This document shows positions 1 through 6,880 of a stretch of DNA of 20,123 bases, piece by piece. Location: positions 1 to 20,123 of the forward strand of contig CAZUNO010000035.1 of NCBI GenBank assembly GCA_964621445.1, in the 5' to 3' direction. The translations under genes and the position numbers were made by a program. Source of the stretch: CAZUNO01 sp964621445 [NCBI: Candidatus Hadarchaeota archaeon]. Its GTDB lineage: Archaea; CAYQAE01; CAYVLA01. The first letter of the stretch is position 1, and every line of letters begins with the position of its first letter. The notes under the pieces are model-generated. The model was not told the DNA's origin. It saw nothing but the letters and a program-made list of their open reading frames with translations, and did not search any database.

Positions 1-85
1 CCGGTTATATCATAAGACATATATGGGGACAGGTCTTACCAGGAATAGCAGAAAGTTGGAAAGGGCAATATAGCCTCGCTTGTAG

Positions 86-961
86 ATGGTTTTCTTGAAG
101 AAATTGACAGAAAAAGATTACGATTCGCTTTCTAACCGCATGGAATGGGTTGGAGATGTTCCGAAAATTAGTCGGCAGACCGGCCTTCCAACCGGTGTCC
201 TCGTGGCGATTCACACACAACGTTTGAGAAGAAAGGTAATAAGCAACTATTGGAAGATAAAGGACAGGTCCGATAGATTGGTTAACGCCTGGAAAAGGGG
301 CGTGCCGGTAAAGAAGATAGCCTCCACAAAGGGTTTTCCTCCTATCGTCATCGCAAGAATAATCTCTTACGATATTGGAATATCAAAGAAGGACTTCCGT
401 CGGATGGTCAACAACGAAAATATTGAACGCCGTCTTCCCAAGGACCAATCCAGGATGGCGCATGAGGTTCCAAATATTGTGAAACAGGATTACATGGACT
501 CCCCGTGGTCCCTGGAGGTATATAGGGAGATAGGCAGAGAGGGAGAAAAATTATTGTCCGATTGGTTAAATGAGAAGGGCCTTAAGTTCAAGACCGAGAA
601 GGAGCAGAAAGGAGGGACCGGTGTTCCCACACCAGATGTCCTGTTCAGCTCTCCGGAAAAGATAGAGGGAAGGCAGCAAATCTCCTGGATTGAAAGCAAG
701 GCTTTCTTCGGCGATCTCAGCCATGTAAAAAGACATAACCGCCGGCAGGCAAAGAGGTACAGAAATGCCTACGGAAAGGGCATGATGATATACTGGTACG
801 GTCTAACCCAGGAAGCAAGGCAAGAGGGCCCCATCGATGAATTTATGGATCCTGATATCTTCGAGGATAGAGATGGATGGGAGGAACTGATGGAGGATAT
901 CCCATCAAAATTGGTGATAGGCGCGACTCAGGGGCCGAAGGCGATTTCCGGGAACACGTGA
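86..961 (+). CDS. CDIN1/C15orf41-family (TPD motif) PD-(D/E)XK nuclease-like protein
   Basis: A 291-residue protein of the TPD family, which groups archaeal proteins with human CDIN1 (C15orf41). Seen: two N-terminal helix-turn-helix-like segments (about 25-50 and 74-108), then a C-terminal restriction-endonuclease-like core with T182-P183-D184, a W-I-E-S-K signature (E203, K205) followed by A-F-F-G-D, a basic/Gln helix (Q221) and an I-Y-W-Y-G strand near 235-239. D184, E203 and K205 fit a PD-(D/E)XK metal site. From memory, human CDIN1 has nearly the same W-I-E-S-K-A-x-F-G-D and I-Y-W-Y-G strings. Known: CDIN1 partners codanin-1 and is mutated in congenital dyserythropoietic anaemia type I; the archaeal role is unknown, with DNA or RNA cleavage inferred. 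ATG at 86 was chosen; a TATA-like element lies at 17-26. The stop overlaps the next gene's GTG start. No signal peptide or membrane segment. Confidence 0.9.
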   Translation: MVFLKKLTEKDYDSLSNRMEWVGDVPKISRQTGLPTGVLVAIHTQRLRRKVISNYWKIKDRSDRLVNAWKRGVPVKKIASTKGFPPIVIARIISYDIGISKKDFRRMVNNENIERRLPKDQSRMAHEVPNIVKQDYMDSPWSLEVYREIGREGEKLLSDWLNEKGLKFKTEKEQKGGTGVPTPDVLFSSPEKIEGRQQISWIESKAFFGDLSHVKRHNRRQAKRYRNAYGKGMMIYWYGLTQEARQEGPIDEFMDPDIFEDRDGWEELMEDIPSKLVIGATQGPKAISGNT

Positions 962-1437
962 TTCTGGGCCAGTCCTTTTCATCCAGAGTCCTGTCCCTGC
1001 TGATTAGCCTCTCAATACTAATTCTGTTCGCGGTATATTCCGTAGGGTTCCTGTTAGACCAGCCTTGGGATCTTGAGGAATTGAAAAATGATCCTCGGTC
1101 CCATGAGGGCCAGAAAATCGTATTTACCCACGAGATAAAGGAAATCCAAAGGGGAGAGATAATATCCCTAACCTTTTCACGAAATAAGGAAAGGATATCG
1201 GTTCCATTAGCCTTCCCTGACCAGCCAGAAATGTCGGTCGGCGACACCATAAGCGTAAAGGGGATTTCCAGGTTGGCATCGGAAGGCGTGATATCGGTGG
1301 AGAATTACCACGTGGCCAGTACCGGACCCAAATTCCTCCTTGGATTACTTGGATTGGTCATTATGGCAGCCTATTTCCTCTCCAAGTACAGGTTTATTCC
1401 ACGGCTGCTTATGTGGGAGGAAAAGGCCGATGCCTGA
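958..1437 (+). CDS. Two-helix membrane protein with OB-fold-like extracytosolic domain
   Basis: The reading frame is open further upstream, but the likely start is the GTG at 958, which overlaps the preceding stop (GTGA), giving 159 residues instead of 186 and avoiding an 85-bp overlap. Seen: hydrophobic helix at about 10-33, a beta-rich middle (about 45-120) and a second helix at about 124-142 with a short basic tail. The middle alternates short strands with the G-D-T-I-S-V-K-G and G-V-I-S-V-E patterns typical of small OB folds such as tRNA_anti-like domains. The two helices would place the OB domain outside the membrane. No catalytic residues recognised and no specific family assigned. Stop-start overlaps on both sides (GTGA upstream, 8 bp downstream) suggest co-translation with the nuclease-like protein and the membrane hydrolase. 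Confidence 0.7.
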   Translation: MILGQSFSSRVLSLLISLSILILFAVYSVGFLLDQPWDLEELKNDPRSHEGQKIVFTHEIKEIQRGEIISLTFSRNKERISVPLAFPDQPEMSVGDTISVKGISRLASEGVISVENYHVASTGPKFLLGLLGLVIMAAYFLSKYRFIPRLLMWEEKADA

Positions 1438-1879
1438 CCTGATTACCCACCTAGGTGCTGGTTATATCTTAGCGGACCTCCGCGGCTACGACAAAGCAAT
1501 TTTCCTTTTGGGTTCGATACTTCCGGATCTTAAGATGCTTTATCGTCTGCTGGAGCCTTTCGTTCCAGATCAAGTATCCTATGGTATTTTCTACGCTTTT
1601 GATGCTCCAATCATCTTTATTCCTCTGGCCTTGTTTTTCTCACTGTTCTTTCGGGAGCGTGCAAACGCCTTCAAGTTCCTGGCGTACGGTGTGTTGATCC
1701 ATATAGGACTCGATGGGTTGCAATACAAGTTCGGGGGAGGAATTCCCCTATTTTATCCTTTTAGCTTCGAAAGATATTCTCTTGGTCTCTTTTGGCAGAA
1801 CAATTATCTGGTAACCGTGATATCGGCTATCTCAGTCCTGGCACTTATCACCTATAAAAAGAGATGGATGTCGGATTAG
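1430..1879 (+). CDS. YdjM-like membrane-bound metal-dependent hydrolase
   Basis: A 149-residue membrane protein starting at ATG 1430, which has a GGGAGG ribosome binding site at 1415-1420 and overlaps the previous stop by 8 bp; the longer frame from 1340 would lie inside that gene and is rejected. Seen: H7 close to the N-terminus, a G-S-I-L-P-D string (D33) and an H-I-G-L-D string (H91, D95), the spaced His/Asp pattern of the LexA-regulated YdjM / phospholipase-C-like zinc hydrolase family (PF04307-type), plus three or four hydrophobic helices (about 22-35, 55-75, 82-95, 125-142). Family members are integral membrane proteins with predicted zinc-dependent phosphoesterase activity, but substrates are generally unknown. 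It is the last gene of a three-gene run and is followed by a gap rich in inverted repeats. Confidence 0.75.
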   Translation: MPDLITHLGAGYILADLRGYDKAIFLLGSILPDLKMLYRLLEPFVPDQVSYGIFYAFDAPIIFIPLALFFSLFFRERANAFKFLAYGVLIHIGLDGLQYKFGGGIPLFYPFSFERYSLGLFWQNNYLVTVISAISVLALITYKKRWMSD

Positions 1880-1882
1880 ACA

Positions 1883-2016
1883 CTAGAGTATATCTAGCCC
1901 CTCGAAAGGTGATTCATAGTCTATCATCTAGCTTCGGCTTAGATGACGGCTTTTGGAGGATGAACATACTGAGGGTTCGAGTGGCCAAGTCAAATTGAGC
2001 ATTTTTTCGAGCTCAA
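1883..2016. terminator. Cluster of three inverted repeats in convergent intergenic gap
   Basis: Between the ends of two convergent genes there are three hairpin-forming repeats: CTAGA/TCTAG with a 5-base loop (1883-1897); a 9-bp stem with a UUCG loop and one bulged T (1924-1946); and TTGAGC/GCTCAA around a loop holding six T's (1995-2016). The T-run could help terminate plus-strand transcripts. No coding region is visible in 1880-2055. A bidirectional termination zone is the simplest reading; a small structured RNA is the alternative. Confidence 0.35.
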
Positions 2017-2055
2017 ATTCAATAAGAGGACCGGTCACTGATGTTAGCGACCCTG

Positions 2056-2598
2056 CTAGAATGCGTCCATCTCGGCGAGGCTGGAGCAATCATCACAGAC
2101 ATATCGGCCATTCACCAATCTGAGATGTGTGTTATGTTGCCCACATATCTCACAAATGGCGGGGCCAAATGGATATTCCTCCGTTTCCCCTTCTTCCAGT
2201 GGTTCAAATGTTTCAAGGCTTCTTTCCTTGGCTTCTGAGAGGTCGGACCTTGATACTATGCCCACCATATCACCTCTATCGGTGACAGGAAGTTTGTTCA
2301 CGTCGTACTCCATCATCCTGTTCAGGGCGTCGGATAGGCTATCTTCGGCAGATACCGTTAGTAGCGGAGTTGACATCATTTCCTCCGCCTTCATGGTGGA
2401 CGGCTTTCTATCCTTGGCCACCACCTCTCGAATTATGTCCTTCCCGGTTATCAGACCAACGGGTTTGCTTCCATCGGTGATAACAACTGCTTCTACCTTC
2501 CACTGCGTCATCAGCCTAGCTATCTTGTCGACGGTCTCGTCATCATTTGCCGTCTTTATGTCGCTTTTCATTGCTTCTCTGACTGGCATTTCCGGCAT
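2056..2598 (-). CDS. CBS-domain pair protein with C-terminal zinc ribbon
   Basis: Taken from ATG at 2598 this is a 180-residue protein; an in-frame TTG at 2613 would add five residues. Seen: two consecutive CBS domains (about 5-57 and 70-123), each with the L-x-x-A-x-x-x-M ... L-P-V/V-V-I-T-D ... G-I/L-V/I-T/S-x-x-D pattern, an acidic linker (about 128-142), then a zinc ribbon with C149-x2-C152 and C168-x2-C171. CBS pairs bind adenine nucleotides or SAM and act as energy or ligand sensors; archaea often fuse them to zinc ribbons or DNA-binding domains. What it regulates cannot be read from the sequence. It lies about 100 bp downstream of rqcH on the same strand and could share its transcript, though a TTTATTA element near 2658-2667 on the minus strand may be its own promoter. 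Confidence 0.85.
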   Translation of the reverse strand: MPEMPVREAMKSDIKTANDDETVDKIARLMTQWKVEAVVITDGSKPVGLITGKDIIREVVAKDRKPSTMKAEEMMSTPLLTVSAEDSLSDALNRMMEYDVNKLPVTDRGDMVGIVSRSDLSEAKERSLETFEPLEEGETEEYPFGPAICEICGQHNTHLRLVNGRYVCDDCSSLAEMDAF

Positions 2599-2715
2599 AG
2601 GACTAACCCGCAAGAATCATTCATGCAAGTGATGTTCCGTTTCTGGGTTGTCGGTGCTAATAAACGTTCTTTTCTGGTATTGAGATTTTGGGAACGTGAG
2701 AGGGAGTTCCCCAAG

Positions 2716-4614
2716 TTATGGTTGCATTCTCAGTTCACCAGCGGGTAGAACCTGAATTAATTGGTCAAGATCGGCGTGAGGGGAGTTAGGAGCCAGTTTC
2801 TTGATTATTTCCTTGGCAATCTCGCTCTTTTTCTGGTACCCCGGTTCGATCTTCAGAACATCTTTACAATGCTTCGATATCGCCTGGAAAGGACCGCACA
2901 TGAACCTATCTCCCTGCCACCCCACCCCGCATTTGACGTTTAGGTTTCTAAAGTAGTTTCTCTTTCCACGTATCACAAAGGCTCCGGTGCCTACATATTC
3001 ACCCGATGTTGGTTCCTTGGTTACCTGTTCCGGCTTGACCCAGTATGCATCGCCTGCGGTTGTACCGGATTTCCAGAGCTTGGAATGCAGTAAAGCAAAG
3101 GCACAGGCCTCCTTCAAGATGTCCTCGCCGACCTCCTGGCCCTCGGTCTTAATCACGGTGGAGGGCGCACCTTGAACGTCCGCATGAGCGTAGAGGTCAT
3201 GCTTCTCTAGATATCTTCTGACCAGGATTTCGTTGGATTTTGCATCCCTTCCCGCGATAACCAGGATATCGCTTGAGGTAAAAAACCACCTAAACTTCTC
3301 GTACCACTTGCGTTTCCTTGGCTTCCCCCGTATTCTCTTCTGTTCCTCGACCTGACTTCTTTTTACCTTCTCCATATCTATGAGTGTCTTTCTGATAGCC
3401 TTTTTGGCGCCCTTGGCCTTCTCTTCCATATTTTTGGCCTTGGTGTACAGTCTACCAGCATTTTCCTCCAAGCTTTGGCTTACATCAAGGGTTAGGTTCT
3501 TGCCAGTCAGCGATACGGTAAGTCTCCCGCGTCTTTGGTCATATCCCTTGTATGAAACACCAGTACCTTCCCGGGAAACGATATCCCTTATCCTGGCCTC
3601 AGAAGAATCGGTTTCGTTGGAGGCTTTTGTAAGCAGAGGTTTCAAATCTGAATATCGGGTGAAAACCATGTCGGCCGTTTTCCTGAGTTCTTCCGATTTG
3701 GATAGGAGGTGTTGAACCTGGGACCTCTGGATCTCCAGCCTTTCCTGCAATCGTTCGAGTTCCTTTTGTCGAGCGGATTCGGCCTCGCTCCTTTTCTCCC
3801 TTATCTCTCCTTGGGAGTAATAGATGTCCGCTGCCTCGTTAAAGCTATCACACCATGACCTTGGTTCATCCTCCATGGAAAACAGTTCAAATGGAGCATA
3901 CTCGACCGGTTTTTGCTCACCGTAAGCCACGGGTTTCTCGATATCGGTGATAAGTTCTTGTAGCCTGATAATCCATTTGGCAATGGTGTCGATTTGTTCA
4001 TCCGTCAAGTTATCCGGGGTGATGTCCTTGGAAAGGCCCGTGGCCTCGCAAGCCTCATTGGCGTATAACCTCCCTAGGCCTAGGTCTAGGGCCAGGGAAC
4101 GAACCAGATCCTTCTGCTTCAGGCAGCCCCCGAGTCCAGAACCAACGAAATCAAAGGGGGACCCAGGAGGCTCTGGGAGGGAGTATTGGACATCCTTCTC
4201 CACCCTTTCCTGAGGACCTTTTTTCAGAGAAAGCATGACCTTTCCGTTGGTATCGATGAGGATTACGTTACCTCGAGAGAATAGCTCAACAACAAGTCTC
4301 AGGTCCTGAAATTCCAACAGAACCACCCTGTCGAAATCATGCTGGGATACTCCGGTTAGATTCATATTTCCCAGATGTTTTCTGAGATACATGGCAAAAC
4401 TGGTTGGCCTTTTGGGTGCCTTCCTTCTAAATTGAGTGAGATGGATCCTTTTTCCCGACTCAATTAACAGCTCATTTCTACCAGCTGATGCTCCGTAGAA
4501 CCTTATCCTGATTACGTCTCTATCATCCTGGAAGACTTTGTCTACATTACTTCCCAGTATCTGTTGCAGTTCCCTGACGATACAATTTATATCAACGGCA
4601 TGCATTTCTCTCAT
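2716..4614 (-). CDS. rqcH: RqcH / NFACT-family ribosome-associated quality control protein
   Basis: A 632-residue NFACT protein (archaeal relative of bacterial RqcH/FbpA and eukaryotic NEMF/Tae2). Seen in order: NFACT-N (1-160), an HhH-like region (about 165-200), two long charged coiled-coil arms (about 265-320 and 385-430), a basic patch near 428-437, and NFACT-R (about 437-560) with R-K-W-Y-E-K-F-R-W-F and H-A-D-V-Q-G-A-P-S. The D95-R96 pair and the V-V-E-L-F stretch near 108-112 correspond to positions that in Bacillus RqcH are needed for tRNA binding and alanine tailing, so tail synthesis on stalled 50S-nascent chain complexes is plausible. Length fits archaeal members, which lack the eukaryotic C-terminal NFACT-C domain. 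ATG at 4614 has GGAGGG seven bases upstream (plus strand 4622-4627); Met4 is a possible alternative start. The divergent small membrane gene begins only 30 bp away. Confidence 0.93.
   Translation of the reverse strand: MREMHAVDINCIVRELQQILGSNVDKVFQDDRDVIRIRFYGASAGRNELLIESGKRIHLTQFRRKAPKRPTSFAMYLRKHLGNMNLTGVSQHDFDRVVLLEFQDLRLVVELFSRGNVILIDTNGKVMLSLKKGPQERVEKDVQYSLPEPPGSPFDFVGSGLGGCLKQKDLVRSLALDLGLGRLYANEACEATGLSKDITPDNLTDEQIDTIAKWIIRLQELITDIEKPVAYGEQKPVEYAPFELFSMEDEPRSWCDSFNEAADIYYSQGEIREKRSEAESARQKELERLQERLEIQRSQVQHLLSKSEELRKTADMVFTRYSDLKPLLTKASNETDSSEARIRDIVSREGTGVSYKGYDQRRGRLTVSLTGKNLTLDVSQSLEENAGRLYTKAKNMEEKAKGAKKAIRKTLIDMEKVKRSQVEEQKRIRGKPRKRKWYEKFRWFFTSSDILVIAGRDAKSNEILVRRYLEKHDLYAHADVQGAPSTVIKTEGQEVGEDILKEACAFALLHSKLWKSGTTAGDAYWVKPEQVTKEPTSGEYVGTGAFVIRGKRNYFRNLNVKCGVGWQGDRFMCGPFQAISKHCKDVLKIEPGYQKKSEIAKEIIKKLAPNSPHADLDQLIQVLPAGELRMQP
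4586..4592 (+). promoter_or_regulatory. Candidate TATA box for small membrane protein gene
   Basis: TTTATAT lies inside the first codons of rqcH. A start about 25 bases downstream (near 4615) would give a roughly 30-base leader holding the GGGAG site before ATG 4645. Assigned by spacing and match only. Confidence 0.35.
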
Positions 4615-4621
4615 TTAGAAG

Positions 4622-4634
4622 CCCTCCAAGGGAG
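4622..4634. promoter_or_regulatory. Back-to-back Shine-Dalgarno sites for two divergent genes
   Basis: CCCTCC at 4622-4627 reads GGAGGG on the minus strand, 7 bases before the rqcH ATG; GGGAG at 4630-4634 sits about 10 bases before the ATG at 4645 on the plus strand. Both sites lie within a near-palindromic 13-bp core of a 30-bp divergent gap, so both leaders must begin inside the opposing gene's early sequence. Confidence 0.6.
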
Positions 4635-4644
4635 TCCATTTATC

Positions 4645-4959
4645 ATGAACAAGGAAGCACGGCGTGTCCTTGCCTTCGTAATTGTGGGTGTTGTGGCAGC
4701 TTTCATTTCATTAGGCATAGATCTGGCACTAAGGGTAGAAGAAGGCGGAGACAGTACAACGCTTCCTCTTATCGCTGCCATACTTTCTACCGTAGCCGTG
4801 GTTGGTTTTGCCGGAACCTTCGTCGCCGAGATGTTTGGGATAAATGTGGAAGCCCAGGGTGGAAGGTCCAAGGTTTACCTGAAGACCATCTACTATTATC
4901 TTATCACCTGGTTCGTTATATACGTTCTGCTTTACAATGAATATGTATTTCAGGTCTAG
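4645..4959 (+). CDS. Small three-helix membrane protein, possibly archaeal EMC6-like
   Basis: A 104-residue membrane protein from ATG 4645 (GGGAG about 10 bases upstream); the longer frame from 4564 would overlap the rqcH start and is rejected. Seen: a basic N-terminus (N-K-E-A-R-R), helix 1 at about 8-28 with G-V-V-A-A-F-I-S, an acidic loop, helix 2 at about 40-62 and helix 3 at about 80-100 with W-F-V-I-Y-V-L-L-Y-N. The three-helix layout, the short K-x-Y-L segment before helix 3 and the W-F-V-x-x-x-L-L-x-N pattern resemble archaeal EMC6-like proteins (ER membrane complex subunit relatives), but similarity this short is weak and the family call is tentative. An inverted repeat (CTAGGA/TCCTAG) begins at its stop codon. 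Confidence 0.6.
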   Translation: MNKEARRVLAFVIVGVVAAFISLGIDLALRVEEGGDSTTLPLIAAILSTVAVVGFAGTFVAEMFGINVEAQGGRSKVYLKTIYYYLITWFVIYVLLYNEYVFQV

Positions 4960-4987
4960 GATCCAGAGGTTGAAAGATCTCTCCTAG
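4956..4987. terminator. Inverted repeat after small membrane protein gene
   Basis: CTAGGA (4956-4961) and TCCTAG (4982-4987) can pair, with three further base pairs (GAG/CTC) after a bulge. There is no T-tract behind it, so a terminator role is only a guess. The rest of 4960-5072 shows no gene. Confidence 0.25.
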
Positions 4988-5072
4988 GATAAGGCCGCGT
5001 TGACATTAGGGTCCATTGTCAAGTATGGATTCCCTGACCTGAGGAATGGATCATTAGTCCTGTGGTGCATTT

Positions 5073-5582
5073 ATGCTTGAAATCGAAGTAAAGGCACGTA
5101 TTCCCGATGAGGAAGGCCTTAAGAGATTGGAACGGTACGTCGCTGAGTGGGAATCTCTGCCGAAAAGACATCAATGTGATACCTACTTCTCTCACCCCTG
5201 CAGAGATTTTGCTAAATCTGACGAGGCCTTGCGCATCCGGCGCCAGGATGGAAATACCTACCTTACTTATAAAGGGCCTAAGAGGGACGACTTCTCAAAG
5301 ACCAGGAAGGAAATCGAGGTGAAGGCTTCGGAAGGGGTTAGTGGGCTCCTGGAATCACTTGGTTTCTCGGAGGTCAAGACCGTTTACAAGACAAGGAGGC
5401 CCTTTAGGAAGGGGTCCATCATGCTTTTCTTGGATGAGGTGGAGGGGTTGGGGAGCTTCGTGGAGATGGAATCCCTATCCGGAGAGGATGTATCGGCCGA
5501 GGATCTGCTCGATATCCTTCATGATATGGACCTCGAGAGCGAGACAAGATCCTATCTTGAGCTTCTTATGGAGGAAGCTTAA
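5073..5582 (+). CDS. CYTH-domain protein, class IV adenylate cyclase / thiamine-triphosphatase-like (CyaB type)
   Basis: A 169-residue stand-alone CYTH domain. Seen: the E3-x-E5-x-K7 signature at the N-terminus, D-T-Y-F (36-39), A-L-R-I-R-R (52-57), T-Y-K-G-P-K (65-70), a second acidic/basic strand E-I-E-V-K (80-84), K106/R108/R109, D-E-V-E-G-L-G (121-127), E131/E133 and S-Y-L-E-L-L near the end. These line the triphosphate tunnel and the divalent-metal site of CYTH enzymes. Length and motif order match the CyaB subgroup (class IV adenylate cyclases). Archaeal members may hydrolyse inorganic or thiamine triphosphate rather than make cAMP; sequence alone does not decide. GTGGTG about seven bases before the ATG may be its ribosome binding site. 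Its TAA stop overlaps the convergent gene's TAA (TTAA at 5579-5582). Confidence 0.88.
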   Translation: MLEIEVKARIPDEEGLKRLERYVAEWESLPKRHQCDTYFSHPCRDFAKSDEALRIRRQDGNTYLTYKGPKRDDFSKTRKEIEVKASEGVSGLLESLGFSEVKTVYKTRRPFRKGSIMLFLDEVEGLGSFVEMESLSGEDVSAEDLLDILHDMDLESETRSYLELLMEEA

Positions 5583-6160
5583 CCTTTTTCGCTATCTCTT
5601 AGACTGGTAAGAACATCGGCCTTGGTGATTATGCCCGAAATTTCTCCCTCGTCCATCACCAATACGGCCAGGTTGTCCTGCAGAAGGGTAAGTACAACGT
5701 CCATGGTCGTCTGACCGCTAATCATTGGAAATGGCTCCTGCATGATGCTTTCGATTTTTCTTCCGGCCAGATTTTTGGGTGATCCCTTAGCTATCTCAGC
5801 GGTGATGGATTTCTCGGACACGCTTCCAACGTTCTTCCCACCCTTCAGTACGGGTAGCTGGGATATCTTTCGGGTCCACATCAGACCAGCCGCTCTGGTT
5901 ACCAGATCCTGAGGGGTTAGGAAGACCAGCTCCGTTGTACAAATGTCCTCTGCCAGGATGTCCTTGGTGGCCTCTCTTTGATTCAAAGCAGATATTATTC
6001 TATTTAGGGTGGATAGGCGTGGATCAACCTCCCCCGATTCAATTTGGGATACTAAGGACTGGCTCACGTTTGCTAGCTCGGCAAGCCGCGACTGGGTGAG
6101 GCCCAATTTTTTCCTGAGCTTTCTAACATCTTCGATGGACGGAATGGATACCGGACACAC
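5579..6160 (-). CDS. XRE-family HTH regulator fused to a CBS pair
   Basis: A 193-residue predicted transcriptional regulator of the archaeal HTH-CBS type (COG3620-like). Seen: XRE helix-turn-helix at about 12-62 with L-G-L-T-Q-x-x-L-A and V-S-Q-S-L-V-S-Q-I-E-S-G-x-x-x-P, the hallmark recognition helix, then CBS domains at about 72-122 and 135-187. The fusion couples DNA binding to adenine-nucleotide or SAM sensing; targets are unknown. The start is a GTG at 6160 with TTTAAA centred about 27 bases upstream on the minus strand (6185-6190), so a leaderless transcript is likely and no ribosome binding site is needed. It diverges from the membrane-anchored protein gene at 6215 and could act on that shared promoter region (inference). 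Confidence 0.9.
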   Translation of the reverse strand: MCPVSIPSIEDVRKLRKKLGLTQSRLAELANVSQSLVSQIESGEVDPRLSTLNRIISALNQREATKDILAEDICTTELVFLTPQDLVTRAAGLMWTRKISQLPVLKGGKNVGSVSEKSITAEIAKGSPKNLAGRKIESIMQEPFPMISGQTTMDVVLTLLQDNLAVLVMDEGEISGIITKADVLTSLRDSEKG

Positions 6161-6161
6161 G

Positions 6162-6209
6162 TTATTTATTGTCCGAGATAAAGATTTAAAGGTTCCCTGG
6201 AGGGGGGAG
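6162..6209. promoter_or_regulatory. Divergent promoter region with palindromic TTTAAA and strong Shine-Dalgarno
   Basis: TTTAAA (6185-6190) sits 25-30 bases before the GTG at 6160 on the minus strand, giving a leaderless start. On the plus strand, TTATTTATT (6162-6170) would start transcription near 6193, leaving a short leader that holds the very strong GGAGGGGGGAG site (6199-6209) five bases before GTG 6215. The two promoters therefore overlap in a 54-bp gap. Confidence 0.5.
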
Positions 6210-6214
6210 AAAAC

Positions 6215-6859
6215 GTGAAAACTGGGGCTCGGAACTCCGATGAGACCATAATGCTAATACTCGTAGGGGCCTCCCTAGTTGGTTTTGTTCTGGGAGCTGT
6301 TTTCCTGGCCGAGCCCCGGACCGCAACCAGGTATACCGAGCTAAGTTTTACCACACACAAGGTCAGTCTCGAGCCCTACTCAGGCGATATGAATCTCAAT
6401 GATAGCCTGAACCCGGTCACCGGCGATTTATTTGGCAATGCGTTTATAATCATTGGTCCAGATACGGATGAAGAGGAACTAATCATCCCCGGAGATGGGA
6501 GCGCAACCGGCCTGAAAATATATCAGACATTCAAGATGGGGAACACCTATCTTACCTTTGCGGACGCCACCTCGGAAGAGTCTCTTTTCCACGAGTACCC
6601 CCGCGAGGTGTTTGAATTTACCGATGTACGATTAAGCTTTGAGATTGGGAATAGAAGAGGCGAGGACCGCACGTATTATTACGAAACCCGTCTTGGCGAC
6701 CAGGTAAAGGACAGCGGTGGGGTCCCTGTAAAGGCAGGGGGAAACAAGACCGTCATATCAAGCTTCCCGGTGGGGACCACGGATAATAGATGGACTAGAG
6801 TCTACGTAACTCTGGACACCGGGCAGAACATCTCTTTTGGCTTCCGGACATACGACTAG
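6215..6859 (+). CDS. Membrane-anchored beta-rich extracytosolic protein (unknown, DUF1616-like fold possible)
   Basis: A 214-residue protein beginning at GTG 6215 with a strong ribosome binding site at 6199-6209. Seen: one N-terminal hydrophobic helix (about 11-32) with few charges, then about 180 residues of alternating hydrophobic strands with many Thr, Gly, Asp and aromatic residues, ending in an aromatic/beta tail (F-G-F-R-T-Y-D). The segment around 135-185 (V-R-L-S-F-E-I-G-N-R-R-G ... Y-Y-Y-E) resembles the extracytosolic beta sandwich of DUF1616-like archaeal proteins, which is a weak match. N-x-S/T sequons (for example N-D-S, N-K-T, N-I-S) fit a glycosylated surface domain. No enzyme motif seen. 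It converges with the zinc-cluster gene downstream across a 21-bp gap. Confidence 0.7.
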   Translation: MKTGARNSDETIMLILVGASLVGFVLGAVFLAEPRTATRYTELSFTTHKVSLEPYSGDMNLNDSLNPVTGDLFGNAFIIIGPDTDEEELIIPGDGSATGLKIYQTFKMGNTYLTFADATSEESLFHEYPREVFEFTDVRLSFEIGNRRGEDRTYYYETRLGDQVKDSGGVPVKAGGNKTVISSFPVGTTDNRWTRVYVTLDTGQNISFGFRTYD

Positions 6860-6880
6860 TAGATGGTCGGCTTAACCTCC

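Noticed and set aside
843-1250. Minus-strand frame of 135 codons
   Set aside because: It lies antisense across the CDIN1-like and OB-domain genes, both better supported by domain and start-stop overlap evidence.
1938-1972. Possible C/D-box sRNA (TAGATGA ... CTGA)
   Set aside because: Box C is imperfect, and no internal D'/C' boxes or usual length are present; the TAGATGA is better explained as one arm of the UUCG hairpin.
1970-1990. GGGTTCGA motif resembling a tRNA T-arm
   Set aside because: The bases after it do not pair as a T-stem and no acceptor, D or anticodon arm can be drawn around it.
2041-2632. Plus-strand open frames at 2041-2238 and 2129-2632
   Set aside because: They mirror the CBS/zinc-ribbon gene, whose minus-strand product has clear domains; the plus products show no recognisable family.
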